A stretch of DNA of 64,000 nucleotides from Porphyrobacter sp. (GTDB lineage Bacteria; Pseudomonadota; Alphaproteobacteria; Sphingomonadales; Sphingomonadaceae). Where the stretch lies: positions 310,001-374,000 of the forward strand of contig JAGIBN010000001.1 in the NCBI GenBank assembly GCA_017744315.1. The letters are read 5' to 3'. Positions 1-8,130 of the stretch are shown here, one piece after another (position 1 is the stretch's first letter; every line of letters begins with the position of its first letter). Position numbers and translations under genes: made by a program. The notes under the pieces are model-generated. The model did not search any database and had not been told where the DNA came from. It saw nothing but the letters and a program-made list of their open reading frames with translations.

Positions 1-253
1 CCAGATGCCCGGTCGTCGTCGCAGCGTCGTCGCCTGCGCTAACGGTCGTGGCACCGCCGCCGCCGAAGACGTCGTCGCTGCACGCCGCGAGCAAGCTGGT
101 GCCGAGCAGAGCAGCGACCGTGGTCTTGAAGCCACCGATCAGGGTGCCACGGCGTGAATAGCGCTCGGCGACGATCGCGTTGAGGTGCTGGTTTTCGGTG
201 AAGTTGGTATCGACGTCGCCGTCCGAATAACCACGCGTAAGATCACTGCTCAT
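1..253 (-). CDS. PhoX-like (DUF839) phosphatase, N-terminal fragment
   Basis: Only the first 84 codons are in the window; the gene runs off the left edge. The reading frame starts at the ATG at 253. The N-terminus carries a twin-arginine motif (SRRGTLIGG) followed by a hydrophobic stretch ending LLAAC, so the protein is probably exported by the Tat system, perhaps as a lipoprotein. Downstream of the cysteine is a Gly/Ala/Thr-rich linker. The arrangement of a short hydrophilic leader, then the RxSRR segment, then LLAAC resembles PhoX-family alkaline phosphatases of sphingomonads; no catalytic residue is visible, so the family call is inference. The GGGGGA ribosome-binding site lies in a hairpin. 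Confidence 0.6.
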   Translation of the reverse strand, partial: MSSDLTRGYSDGDVDTNFTENQHLNAIVAERYSRRGTLIGGFKTTVAALLGTSLLAACSDDVFGGGGATTVSAGDDAATTTGHL

Positions 254-260
254 TAGAGAA

Positions 261-294
261 TCCCCCATTCGAGAAATTGCGAATGAGCGGGGGA
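261..294 (-). promoter_or_regulatory. Leader hairpin covering the ribosome-binding site of the PhoX-like gene
   Basis: CATTCG (266-271) pairs with CGAATG (280-285), and the outer TCCCC (261-265) can pair with GGGGA (290-294) across a short bulge. The GGGGGA Shine-Dalgarno sequence of the gene starting at 253 lies in the arm nearest the start codon. Sequestration of the site is inference from the pairing only. Confidence 0.4.
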
Positions 295-401
295 CTATCG
301 GGCCAATGTGACCTGCAGAGGCGATTCGGGTGGCGGTGTGGGGACCCTTCGGTGACCGTGCCGTAAGATCGAGGTCCCGAAATCGTAATCAGCGGGCGCG
401 C

Positions 402-430
402 AAAAAGGGCGCCCCGTGAGGGACGCCCTT
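402..430 (-). terminator. Rho-independent terminator of the glycine-zipper gene
   Basis: On the minus strand AAGGGCG (430-424) pairs with CGCCCTT (411-405), and the stem is followed by a run of five T. It lies 26 bases after the stop codon of the gene at 456-830 and separates it from the PhoX-like gene. Confidence 0.8.
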
Positions 431-455
431 CGCGCTGTGACTTGAGGGGTTCGCT

Positions 456-830
456 TTAGCGGCAGCGCAGACCGCTGGAATCGATTTCCTTGCCGATCAG
501 CGCCCCGCCAGCAGCACCCAGAATGGTACCGAGTGTGCGGCTCTGACCGCCGTCGAGAGCGTGGCCGAGCAAAGCGCCGGCAGCGCCGCCGATAATCAGG
601 CCGGTCGTGCCGTTGTCGCGCTTGCAATGGTACTGGCCGTCGTTGCCCCGCCAGACGCGGTCGTTGGCAGAGAGCTGGCGCGGCTCAACATAGCGGCCGT
701 AGCGGTCATACCGGACGGCGTCGTGCGCGCGCTTGCCATGAGCCGGGGCCCAGGGCGGCGGGTCCGCCATGGCGGGAGCAGCGGATACTGTCATGGCGAC
801 AGCAGCGATTGCGAGCAGTGACTTACGCAT
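456..830 (-). CDS. Glycine-zipper 2TM-domain envelope protein
   Basis: A 124-residue protein with a cleavable signal peptide (about residues 1-22, ending APAMA). After a basic, Tyr/Arg-rich middle segment the C-terminal half holds a glycine-zipper pair (GLIIGGAAGALLG and LGTILGAAGGALIG) typical of the Rick_17kDa_Anti/SLP family of small envelope proteins. It has no lipobox cysteine, so it is not the 17-kDa lipoprotein proper. Two cysteines occur in the mature part, one near the C-terminus. It is transcribed alone: a terminator follows it, and a long inverted repeat occupies its leader. Its function is unknown beyond likely envelope association. Confidence 0.85.
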   Translation of the reverse strand: MRKSLLAIAAVAMTVSAAPAMADPPPWAPAHGKRAHDAVRYDRYGRYVEPRQLSANDRVWRGNDGQYHCKRDNGTTGLIIGGAAGALLGHALDGGQSRTLGTILGAAGGALIGKEIDSSGLRCR

Positions 831-834
831 TGTG

Positions 835-882
835 CGAACCTTTCCGTCGTCGTTTTTCTTGCCTCAACAACGGGAAGGTTCG
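835..882 (-). promoter_or_regulatory. Inverted repeat in the leader of the glycine-zipper gene
   Basis: CGAACCTTTCCGT (835-847) and ACGGGAAGGTTCG (870-882) are complementary at 12 of 13 positions, with a loop of about 22 bases. The repeat ends 4 bases before the start codon (828-830) and includes the only purine-rich stretch (GGAAAGG) that could serve as ribosome-binding site. Confidence 0.4.
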
Positions 883-986
883 TTCATCGATCCCCAACCT
901 CAGATGAACAGAATCGCTCAGGCGAAGGGGTGCGACGAACTGCCAGTTTCATGCGGCGGGGCGAGAACATGCTCGGACCGAGAAGG

Positions 987-2270
987 CTACTTCTGCGCAG
1001 CGAGTTCGCTTTGAAGGGATGGCGCAGCAGTCGACGACCGTGGCTGGAGGCCGCTTTCGCCGAACCTGGCCTCATCCTCGATCATGTAGTTGCGCGTGAT
1101 TGGCGTTGTCCGGCGGTTGCGCAGGTATTGGAGCTGATAGACCACCATGCCGCCGTCGGTGAACATGGTCATCGAAGCCGCGAGGTAGAACGCGTAGAGG
1201 CGCCAGAAGCGCTCGTCGTACATCTCCACTATTGCGTCGTGATTGGTTTTGAACCGCTCGTACCAGGCATGGAGCGTGTAGACGTAGTGCATCCGCAGCG
1301 CTTCGCAGTCGGCCATGATCAGCCGTTCTCGTTCGCTGGCGAGGATGATTTCCGACAGGGCAGGGAGGTAGCCGCCGGGAAAAATGTGCTTTTGCATGAA
1401 GCGGTCGGTTGTGCCCGGCTTGCCCATGCGGCCCATAGTGTGGATCAGCGCCACGCCGTCGGGCGTCAGAAGCTCCTTCACCTTGCGGAAGAAGGTCGGG
1501 AAGAAGCTCGTCCCCAAGTGTTCGAACATCCCGATCGAGACGACCCGGTCGAACGGCCCCTCTAGATCGCGGTAGTCCATCAGCTCGAACTTCACCCGGT
1601 CGGATACGCCGGCAGCCGCGGCCCGTTCACGCGCCACCGCAAGCTGTTCCTTGGACAGCGTCACGCCGAGCACATCGACGTCGGCCACGCGGTTGAGATA
1701 GAGCGCCAGCCCGCCCCAGCCGCAACCGATGTCGACCACGCGCTGGCCCGGTTGCAGATAAAGCTTCGAGGCGATGTGGGCCTTCTTGTCGAGCTGGGCC
1801 TGTTCGATGCTGTTGGACGGGTCAGTGAAATACCCGCAGCTGTACTGCATGTCCGGATCGAGGAACTGGCGGTAGAGGTCGTTGCCGATGTCATAGTGAT
1901 GGGCGACGTTCTTCCTGGAGTCCGCCCTGCGATTGTAGGTATTCAGCAGGTGCCGCAGTCGGTTGGTCTTCTTGAGGAAGCTCGCCGAACCGTCGAGTTC
2001 CTCCCAGCGGCGATTGCGGCGGATGATCAGGCACAGATCGATGATCTCGCCTTCGACCAGCTGCAAGCGGTCATCCATCCAGGTTTCGACAGTGCCGACG
2101 GCAGGGTCCCGCGCGATCTCGAAAGCGGCACCACCGTCTTTCAGCCAGACCGTAACGGGCTTGAGCTCCGGGTTAGGCGAACCGTAGCGGTACGTCTTCC
2201 CATCGGGCCCGATAATAGTCAGCTCCCCGCGCTTCAGGAGCTTTCGAAGCATCTTGTCGAGAAGCCGCAT
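987..2270 (-). CDS. cfa: Cyclopropane-fatty-acyl-phospholipid synthase
   Basis: This enzyme transfers the SAM methylene across the double bond of unsaturated acyl chains in membrane phospholipids. The protein of 427 residues has the family layout: an N-terminal lipid-binding region, then the SAM fold with VVDIGCGWGG as motif I. The segment YDIGNDLYRQFLD and the later IFPGGYLP and HYVYTLHAWYERF are hallmark Cfa sequences. The ATG at 2270 is preferred over a TTG one codon upstream. The gene follows rlmN on the same strand with a 57-base gap that holds two TACGTA palindromes, so it may have its own promoter. Cfa genes are often stationary-phase or acid induced; no such signal is proved here. Confidence 0.95.
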   Translation of the reverse strand: MRLLDKMLRKLLKRGELTIIGPDGKTYRYGSPNPELKPVTVWLKDGGAAFEIARDPAVGTVETWMDDRLQLVEGEIIDLCLIIRRNRRWEELDGSASFLKKTNRLRHLLNTYNRRADSRKNVAHHYDIGNDLYRQFLDPDMQYSCGYFTDPSNSIEQAQLDKKAHIASKLYLQPGQRVVDIGCGWGGLALYLNRVADVDVLGVTLSKEQLAVARERAAAAGVSDRVKFELMDYRDLEGPFDRVVSIGMFEHLGTSFFPTFFRKVKELLTPDGVALIHTMGRMGKPGTTDRFMQKHIFPGGYLPALSEIILASERERLIMADCEALRMHYVYTLHAWYERFKTNHDAIVEMYDERFWRLYAFYLAASMTMFTDGGMVVYQLQYLRNRRTTPITRNYMIEDEARFGESGLQPRSSTAAPSLQSELAAQK

Positions 2271-2282
2271 CAAGGCAGAATA

Positions 2283-2298
2283 TACGTAAAACTACGTA
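2283..2298. promoter_or_regulatory. Paired TACGTA palindromes upstream of cfa
   Basis: Two perfect 6-base palindromes (2283-2288 and 2293-2298) are separated by AAAC in the short AT-rich gap between rlmN and cfa. The spacing centre to centre is 10 bases, one helical turn, which suits a dimeric or tandem regulator. No known factor is assigned. Confidence 0.25.
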
Positions 2299-2327
2299 GT
2301 GCAACCCGCCGAAAAGATGAGGTCGAT

Positions 2328-3572
2328 TTAGCCCAGGGCGGCTTGCTTTTCTTCCGCCAGGCGGTCGAGTTCGGCGCGGCTCTTCTTTTCCGCGGCCGTC
2401 TTCAGTTGGCCGCACGCCGCATCGATGTCGCGTCCGCGCGGGGTACGCACGGGCGCGGAGATGCCGGCCTCGAACACGATCTCGGAAAAGCGCCGGATCC
2501 GCTCGGGGCTCGAACACTCGTACGGTGCACCGGGCCAGGGGTTGAACGGGATCAGGTTGACCTTGGCCGGCAGCTTGAAGTGCTTGATCAGGCGGACGAG
2601 CTCGCGCGCGTCTTCGTCGCTGTCGTTCTTGTCCTTGAGCATCACGTATTCGAACGTGATGCGCCTGGCGTTCGATGCGCCGGGATAGGCGGCGCAGGCC
2701 TCGAGCAGTTCCTCGATCCCGTACTTGCGGTTGATCGGCACGATCTCGTCGCGCACTTCCTTGCTCACCGCGTGGAGGCTGACCGCGAGATTGACGCCGA
2801 TCTCTTCGCCGGCGCGCGCCATCATCGGCACCACGCCGCTGGTCGAAAGCGTGATCCGCCGACGCGACAGGCCCAGGCCATCCCCGTCCATCACTAGTTG
2901 CAGCGCGTCGCGGACGTTGTCGAAGTTATAGAGCGGCTCGCCCATGCCCATCATCACGATGTTGGTGAGCAGGCGGCCATCGGCGGTGTATTCAGCCGCT
3001 GTCTCTTCTTCCGGCATGTCCATCCGGCCCTTGGGCCACTCACCCAGCGCGTCGCGGGCAAGCATGACCTGGCCGACGATTTCGCCCGGCGTCAGGTTGC
3101 GCACCAGGCGCATTGTGCCGGTGTGGCAGAAACGGCAGTTGAGCGTGCAGCCCACCTGGCTCGATACGCACAGCGTTCCGCGATCGGCATCGGGAATGAA
3201 GACCATCTCGAAGTCATGACCGTCAGCGGTCCGGAGCAACCACTTGCGAGTGCCGTCGGAGCTGTGCTGGGCCTCGATGATCTCTGGCCGGCCGATCACG
3301 AAGCGTTCGGCGAGCCACGGGCGCATGGTCTTGGCGATGTCGGTCATCGCTTCGAACTCGGTCACGCCGCGGTGATAGAGCCAGTGGAACACCTGCTTGG
3401 CGCGCAGCTTCGCCTGCCGCGCATCGAGCCCGGCTTCGGCGAACAGTTCGGAGATGCGCGTCTTCGGCAAGCCGAGCAGGTCCACGCGCCCATCGGCACG
3501 CGGGGTGATGTCGCGCGCGACGGGGACGGGATCGATCTGTCCCGGGATAGGCATCAGTGCGGTGTTGGACAT
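2328..3572 (-). CDS. rlmN: 23S rRNA (A2503-C2)/tRNA (A37-C2) methyltransferase RlmN
   Basis: A radical-SAM enzyme that methylates C2 of adenine 2503 in 23S rRNA and A37 of some tRNAs. The CxxxCxxC cluster motif is present (CTLNCRFC, cysteines 142, 146 and 149) and is followed by HTGTMR. Further on are [12 protein letters not shown] and the [10 protein letters not shown] segment with the methyl-carrying cysteine near the C-terminus. The start at 3572 (MSNTALMP) gives 414 residues, the family length; the open frame extends upstream but that sequence is not conserved-looking. The gene is divergent from the outer-membrane protein gene at 3805. Confidence 0.95.
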   Translation of the reverse strand: MSNTALMPIPGQIDPVPVARDITPRADGRVDLLGLPKTRISELFAEAGLDARQAKLRAKQVFHWLYHRGVTEFEAMTDIAKTMRPWLAERFVIGRPEIIEAQHSSDGTRKWLLRTADGHDFEMVFIPDADRGTLCVSSQVGCTLNCRFCHTGTMRLVRNLTPGEIVGQVMLARDALGEWPKGRMDMPEEETAAEYTADGRLLTNIVMMGMGEPLYNFDNVRDALQLVMDGDGLGLSRRRITLSTSGVVPMMARAGEEIGVNLAVSLHAVSKEVRDEIVPINRKYGIEELLEACAAYPGASNARRITFEYVMLKDKNDSDEDARELVRLIKHFKLPAKVNLIPFNPWPGAPYECSSPERIRRFSEIVFEAGISAPVRTPRGRDIDAACGQLKTAAEKKSRAELDRLAEEKQAALG

Positions 3573-3804
3573 TTGACGCGCATATAGTGCGTAAGGGCCC
3601 GAAGGGCAAAGTCTCGCGCGAACGGCAAAACGCGCCACGCGTTCCCGCTGTTTGACGAGCCGGAAATGCGGTTCGTCGACGCAAGTGTTGCCGAAAATCC
3701 TCAGCCTTTTCGTTGTGTTAGGTTCATGAAACCAGCCGGGGGTGAGCGCCATTCTACGGGTCCACGGCCAGCGTTGCCGTGGTTCGAAGTGAATGGAGCT
3801 TATA

Positions 3805-4467
3805 ATGAAAAAGGGTTTTGCAGTTCTCCTCGCCGCCTCGACGGCGGCTTTCGCCATCCCCGCGGCGGCGCAGGAGGATTCGGGCTTCTCCGGTCCGTGG
3901 GTGGCCGGTGTCGCAGGCTATGACATGAACAATGCCGGCAGCTCGCAGGACGATGGCGTGAACGTCGACCTCGACCAGAATGCCGAAGGTTTGGTCTACG
4001 GCGTGGGCGCCGGTTACGACATGGACCTGGGTGGCGTTGTCGTCGGTGCTGAAGCCGAACTGACCGATTCCACCGCCGATTCCGACTACACCGACCCGTA
4101 CACCAACTTCGGGCTCGGCGCGGTCAACACCGGGCGCGACATCTATGTCGGCGCGCGCGTCGGCTTCAAGGCGACCCCGAGCACGCTGATCTATGCGAAG
4201 GGCGGCTACACCAACGCGCGCTTCAACTTCATCGGCACCGATGGCACCACCAACTACGACACCAACCTCGACACCGACGGCTTCCGCGTCGGTGCCGGTG
4301 TCGAACAGAAGCTCGGCCGCAACGCCTTTGCCAAGCTGGAGTATCGCTACTCCAACTACAGCCGCGGCGAGATCGACTTCGAGGCGGACAACGTCGCCGA
4401 CAGCGACCGGTTCGACATCGATACCGACCGCCACCAGGTCATGGCCGGCGTGGGCTGGCGCTTCTAA
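3805..4467 (+). CDS. Opa-like outer-membrane beta-barrel protein
   Basis: A 220-residue protein with a signal peptide ([12 protein letters not shown], ending PAAAQ) and alternating short hydrophobic strands with Asp/Asn-rich turns. It ends in the outer-membrane signature GVGWRF, with a C-terminal Phe for BAM recognition. Segments such as [17 protein letters not shown] and YVGARVGF match OmpA-like or porin-family OMP_b-brl barrels of about eight strands. The ATG at 3805 is preferred over one at 3793 because GGAG lies 6 bases upstream and the signal peptide starts there. It is monocistronic, with a strong terminator after the stop. The role is unknown. Confidence 0.85.
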   Translation: MKKGFAVLLAASTAAFAIPAAAQEDSGFSGPWVAGVAGYDMNNAGSSQDDGVNVDLDQNAEGLVYGVGAGYDMDLGGVVVGAEAELTDSTADSDYTDPYTNFGLGAVNTGRDIYVGARVGFKATPSTLIYAKGGYTNARFNFIGTDGTTNYDTNLDTDGFRVGAGVEQKLGRNAFAKLEYRYSNYSRGEIDFEADNVADSDRFDIDTDRHQVMAGVGWRF

Positions 4468-4488
4468 CCTCCATCGAGGTACGTCACG

Positions 4489-4521
4489 CGGGCCGGAGGG
4501 GAAACCTTCCGGTCCGTTTTT
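4489..4521 (+). terminator. Rho-independent terminator after the outer-membrane barrel gene
   Basis: CGGGCCGGAGG (4489-4499) pairs with CCTTCCGGTCCG (4505-4516), including G-U pairs, and is followed by five T. It ends at the base before the stop codon of the convergent gene at 4522-5028. Confidence 0.85.
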
Positions 4522-5028
4522 CTAGGCCAGCTTGGCGCAGCCTACTGTCGCAGCGTCCATCGCAGTGGCCGCGCCCGCCAAGTTGTAGCGATCGGTGAAC
4601 CGGCGCCCCGAAACATCGCGAGCGCTGACGCTCATGGTCGGTGCCGAGCGCATGGCTGCGACGACCGCTGCGTCCATCTTCCGGTCCTTGGCCCAGGCAT
4701 CACCCCCGGCTCCGCTCAGTTCGAAGCGCTGGCCGCCGATGCTGAGCGAGATCGCGCCATTCGCCGGGATCAGTCGCGAAAGCCGCACATGCAACTGGTT
4801 GCGCACTCCGCGCTTCGGCCAGGTTCCGACACTGGCGAAAGCCGCCTGCGTAGGCCGGCTCGCGCTGTTCGAGCGAGCCTCGGCCAAGGCGGCCGAGATC
4901 GCATAACAGCGCGGTACCTGCCGGTCGCGAAAGGCTCCCCAATCGTCGAACACGCCGAGGCTGTCCTTCGCCGCGGCGGGCGCGGCGAGGGCGAGGAGGC
5001 TGAGGAGGAACAGCGCTACGCGGCGCAT
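4522..5028 (-). CDS. Secreted IalB-like protein (invasion-associated locus B family, tentative)
   Basis: A 168-residue protein with a clear signal peptide (MRRVALFLLSLLALAAPAAA). The mature part has the pattern seen in alphaproteobacterial IalB-like proteins: RCYAIS near the start, a VGTWPKRG segment, a central FELSGAGGDAWA loop and an MRSAPTMSV stretch, with one cysteine early and one at the C-terminus that could form a disulfide. The family is periplasmic and of unresolved function; a role in invasion is known only for Bartonella and should not be assumed. The neighbouring genes give no clue. Confidence 0.65.
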   Translation of the reverse strand: MRRVALFLLSLLALAAPAAAKDSLGVFDDWGAFRDRQVPRCYAISAALAEARSNSASRPTQAAFASVGTWPKRGVRNQLHVRLSRLIPANGAISLSIGGQRFELSGAGGDAWAKDRKMDAAVVAAMRSAPTMSVSARDVSGRRFTDRYNLAGAATAMDAATVGCAKLA

Positions 5029-5118
5029 TAGGCAGGGAGGAGCAGGGCAGGCATGCGACGAGCGATAGCAGGCGAACGACGCGCAGGAAAACTATCTCCT
5101 ACGGCGCCAATCGAGCTC

Positions 5119-5322
5119 TCAACCCTCGAAAAAATCCAGCCACGCCACCACGTCGTTCTCGGTGGCAAGGAACAGTCCGGCCTGGACCTCTTCGGGCTGG
5201 CGTTCGGCAATCAGCACAGCTTCGCGCAGGGGGCCGTAGAACAGGGTTTCGGCAGCGCCGCCCTCGCTTTCGCCATCGAGGAAATAGAGACGCACGTTGG
5301 CTTCCTCGTAAGTCGTCCGCAT
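5119..5322 (-). CDS. Small acidic protein of unknown function, third gene of the greB operon
   Basis: A 67-residue, acidic cytoplasmic protein without signal peptide or membrane segment (MRTTYEEANVRLYFLDGE at the start, DVVAWLDFFEG at the end). Its ATG (5322-5320) shares one base with the TGA stop of the DUF4169 gene, so translation is probably coupled. I do not recognise a family. The tight link to greB and DUF4169 suggests co-expression but gives no function. Confidence 0.75.
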   Translation of the reverse strand: MRTTYEEANVRLYFLDGESEGGAAETLFYGPLREAVLIAERQPEEVQAGLFLATENDVVAWLDFFEG

Positions 5323-5501
5323 CAGTCGCGCTCCAGCTTCGCGCCGTCGAGCTGTCTCGCCGCCCGGACCTTGTCGGCTATCGTTTGCGCCTTTTCCCCT
5401 TTGGTCTTGCCGAACTTCAGGCGGTTGGCGGAGGCCTCGACCTCTTTCTTCACACGCAGTTTCGCTTTCCGTGCCGTTCGCAGGTTGACGATCTCGGCCA
5501 T
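5322..5501 (-). CDS. DUF4169 family protein
   Basis: A 59-residue, strongly basic protein opening with MAEIVNLRTARKAK, the signature of DUF4169, which is widespread in Alphaproteobacteria and uncharacterised. Most of it is predicted helical and Lys/Arg rich. Its ATG overlaps the TGA of greB (TGATG), and its own stop overlaps the start of the following small gene in the same way. The Arg/Lys-rich helix would suit nucleic-acid or ribosome contact, which is speculation. Confidence 0.8.
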   Translation of the reverse strand: MAEIVNLRTARKAKLRVKKEVEASANRLKFGKTKGEKAQTIADKVRAARQLDGAKLERD

Positions 5502-5986
5502 CAGTTCGCCTCCGGATAAGCGATCGAGAGCACTTCCCATTCCTTCTCCCCCGCGGGGAGGCGAACGGTACGCAAGTCGCCGACTGCAGAGCCGCGGAGG
5601 GCGCGGGCTATCGGGGCGCTCCAGCCGATCTTGCCGGTGGAGGCATCCTGCTCGTCGTCGCCGACGAGGGTGAGGGTGCGTTCGTTGTCGTCCTCGTCGG
5701 CAATGGTGACGGTGGCGCCGAACCAGGTGCGGGCGCGATCGGGGGCCTGGGCGGGGTCGACTACGCGCGCGGCCTTCATCCGGCGGGCGAGGTGGGCGAG
5801 CTCGCGGTCGATCTCGCGCATGCGCTTGCGGCCATAGAGGTAGTCGCCGTTCTCGCTGCGGTCGCCGTTGCCCGCGGCCCAGCTGACGATGGCGACGATC
5901 TCCGGCCGCTCGGTGCCGAGCAGGTGGTCGTAGCGCGCCTTGAGCGCCGCGAGGCCTGCGGGGGTGATGAGGTTTTCCTTGTTCAT
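5501..5986 (-). CDS. greB: Transcription elongation factor GreB-type
   Basis: Gre factors enter the RNA-polymerase secondary channel and stimulate cleavage of backtracked RNA. The N-terminal coiled coil has the conserved acidic tip (GDRSENGDYLYGRKRMREIDRE), with the Asp and Glu that hold Mg in the active centre. YLYGRKR and the overall 161-residue length favour GreB over GreA. The C-terminal FKBP-like part contains TVTIADEDD and GKIGWSAPIARALRG. It is the first gene of a three-gene operon in which each stop overlaps the next start by one base. Confidence 0.9.
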   Translation of the reverse strand: MNKENLITPAGLAALKARYDHLLGTERPEIVAIVSWAAGNGDRSENGDYLYGRKRMREIDRELAHLARRMKAARVVDPAQAPDRARTWFGATVTIADEDDNERTLTLVGDDEQDASTGKIGWSAPIARALRGSAVGDLRTVRLPAGEKEWEVLSIAYPEAN

Positions 5987-6049
5987 TGGAATGCCTCTTA
6001 CCCAAACTCGTCAGGCCCGGGAAAGCGGGAACCTAGCGCGAAGACGCGC

Positions 6050-6076
6050 TGGGTCCCGGCCTTCGCCGGGATGACG
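6050..6076. repeat. REP-like palindromic repeat unit
   Basis: The segment contains CCCGGC-CTTC-GCCGGG (6055-6070) flanked by TGGGT and ATGACG, the typical layout of the short intergenic palindromes of many alphaproteobacterial genomes. A further imperfect inverted repeat (GGGAACCTAGCGCG / CGCGCTGGGTCCC) overlaps its left side, so about 6027-6076 can fold into one larger structure. It lies between slt and greB and may mark the end of the slt transcript. Confidence 0.6.
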
Positions 6077-6095
6077 GCTATTGCAGCGCGCTCGA

Positions 6096-8027
6096 CTAGC
6101 GCAGGAATTCGCTGAGCGTGCGCGGGCGGCCGTAAGTGGCGAGCTCCGGATGCAGTGCTTCGTAGACCACCGCGTTCTCGACCACCCGCTGGACATAGTT
6201 GCGGGTTTCGAAGATCGGAATCCGTTCGATCCAGTCGACCCACCCGATCGAACCGTTGCGGGGGTCGCCGTTCTGGCGCAGCCACTTGTTCACGTTGCCC
6301 GGTCCCGCATTGTAGGCGGCGACTGCCAGTGGATAGCTTCCGTAGGTATTGAGCATGCGCCGGAAATAACCGTCGCCGAGCTGGATGTTGTACTGCTGGT
6401 CGGTCATCAGCGAAGCCGACATGTAGACTACGCCGAGCTTGCCTGCCTGTTCGCGGGCGGTGCCTGGCATGAGCTGCATCAGGCCCTGCGCTCCGGCGTG
6501 GCTTACGCGGTAGTCGTCGAACTCGCTCTCTTGCCGGGAGATGGCGTGGACCATGGTCCAATCCGCACCCGACGGCGTTTGCACGACGGGGAAGCCCACG
6601 GAGGTGAAGCCGGTGAAGCCCTTTTCGGGAGCCGTGCGGCCGACGACCACGGCCAGTTCCGGCAGGTGCAAGTCGCGCGCCGCGTCTCCCACGAGCTGGA
6701 GATCGACCTCCGTCAGCGCCTGGTTGGCCGCCGCGGTGTAAAACTTGCGCTTGGTCTGCCAGGTGTGCCCGCTGCTGGCGAGCGCGATCAGCGCCTGGTT
6801 GATCGGACTGGCGTAGTAGGCGTCGCGTTGCAGCTGCGTCGGTTGCACCGGTGCGGCGGCGGCATAGGCGGGAGCCGAACGGCCGAGCCTGTCGAGTGCC
6901 AGCAGGCCGTAGAAATACTCAGGGTATTGCGCGGCCATCTCGTAATAGCGGTTTGCCGCACCCTGGTCGCCCGCTTGCGCTGCCGCTCGTCCGGCCCAGA
7001 AGAAGCCTTTGGACCTGGTCTGCGGCGTCTTGGCCGCTGCGCCGTAGCGGTAGAACAGCGAAGCGGCGGCATTGCCGTCGTTCAGATACCAAAGCGCGTT
7101 GGTCCCACCGAGCCACATCAGCGAGGTGTAATCGTCGCGCAGTTTGTAGGGACCGGTCAGAATCTCGTTCACGTCCGCAAACGGTTCGGTGGCGCGCTGG
7201 GCGACCCGGACCGCCGAATTGCTGTCGGCGAGCCTGGCGACGGTCAGGTGTTCGGTAACCCACGCTGTCGCGTCGAACGGCTTGACCGAAAGCTGACCGT
7301 GAGAGGCGAGCATCGACACCGCCTCTTGATTGCGTCCTTCCTGACGCAGTTCGCGGCTGCGGTTGTAGAGATACCCGGGGTCGGTCGTAGCGGAACCGTC
7401 GGCGGTGTAGCCATCGCCTCCCTGCAGGATCGCCAGGCGCGCGGCATAGATGCTCGCCTTGCCCGGCGAGACGTAGGGCAACTGCTGCGCGGCGGCATAA
7501 GCGTTACGCTGCCACAGGAGCGCGTCCATTCGCGCGTCCTGGTCTTCCGGCGTGAAGCGGCCGCCGTAGTTGCCGTAGATGGTTGCCAGCGCGCTATCGT
7601 TCATCTCGCCGCCACGCCATGCGGCGCGGGCGGCGGCTTCGGCCTGTTCGGGCCTCGCGGTCATCATGGCCACCGCGTACTGGGCCCGGCCGTTGTTGGT
7701 CACTGGTGGATAGCGGTCGAAATAGGCGATCAGCCGTTCGGGGCTGACAAAATCGTAACCCAGCCGTGCTTCGGCATTGGCACGCAGCTTGTCTTCGTCC
7801 GGGAAGCCCGGATAGCTCAACAGGAAGCCGGCGTAGTCCTCGAAGGTGTACTGCGGGCTGGCGGTCAGCTGTTCCCATCGGCTGATGGCGTAACTGATCC
7901 CGCCGGTCTGCGCGACCAGGCTGCTGCGTCCCTGATCCCATCCGGCTTGCGCTAAGGCATGGCCTGGGACTAGGGCGGCGGAAATCGTGAGGGCGGTGAC
8001 GAGAGCTTTGCTAACCATGCTGGACAT
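6096..8027 (-). CDS. Soluble lytic murein transglycosylase
   Basis: It cleaves the MurNAc-GlcNAc bond in peptidoglycan to give 1,6-anhydro products. About 643 residues: a signal peptide ending GHALAQ, a long alpha-helical superhelix of repeated short helices (about 30-460) as in the Slt70 U and L domains, then the C-terminal SLT domain. In that domain SRQESEF places the catalytic Glu at residue 500, followed by GAQGLMQLMPGTA and the AYNAGPGNV motif. The ATG at 8027 is chosen because AAGGAG lies 12 bases upstream; an ATG three codons downstream is possible. It is divergent from dapA. Products would feed the recycling route that includes AmpG permeases, one of which may be at 51518. Confidence 0.92.
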   Translation of the reverse strand: MSSMVSKALVTALTISAALVPGHALAQAGWDQGRSSLVAQTGGISYAISRWEQLTASPQYTFEDYAGFLLSYPGFPDEDKLRANAEARLGYDFVSPERLIAYFDRYPPVTNNGRAQYAVAMMTARPEQAEAAARAAWRGGEMNDSALATIYGNYGGRFTPEDQDARMDALLWQRNAYAAAQQLPYVSPGKASIYAARLAILQGGDGYTADGSATTDPGYLYNRSRELRQEGRNQEAVSMLASHGQLSVKPFDATAWVTEHLTVARLADSNSAVRVAQRATEPFADVNEILTGPYKLRDDYTSLMWLGGTNALWYLNDGNAAASLFYRYGAAAKTPQTRSKGFFWAGRAAAQAGDQGAANRYYEMAAQYPEYFYGLLALDRLGRSAPAYAAAAPVQPTQLQRDAYYASPINQALIALASSGHTWQTKRKFYTAAANQALTEVDLQLVGDAARDLHLPELAVVVGRTAPEKGFTGFTSVGFPVVQTPSGADWTMVHAISRQESEFDDYRVSHAGAQGLMQLMPGTAREQAGKLGVVYMSASLMTDQQYNIQLGDGYFRRMLNTYGSYPLAVAAYNAGPGNVNKWLRQNGDPRNGSIGWVDWIERIPIFETRNYVQRVVENAVVYEALHPELATYGRPRTLSEFLR

Positions 8028-8130
8028 CGTGGCAAGCGGCTCCTTATCAACTGCTGAACGGTTTGATCCCTGCGGCAGCGCGATGCGCGCGGCCTTTCTC
8101 CGATTAGAATCCACGGCGGGAGCGGTGTAA

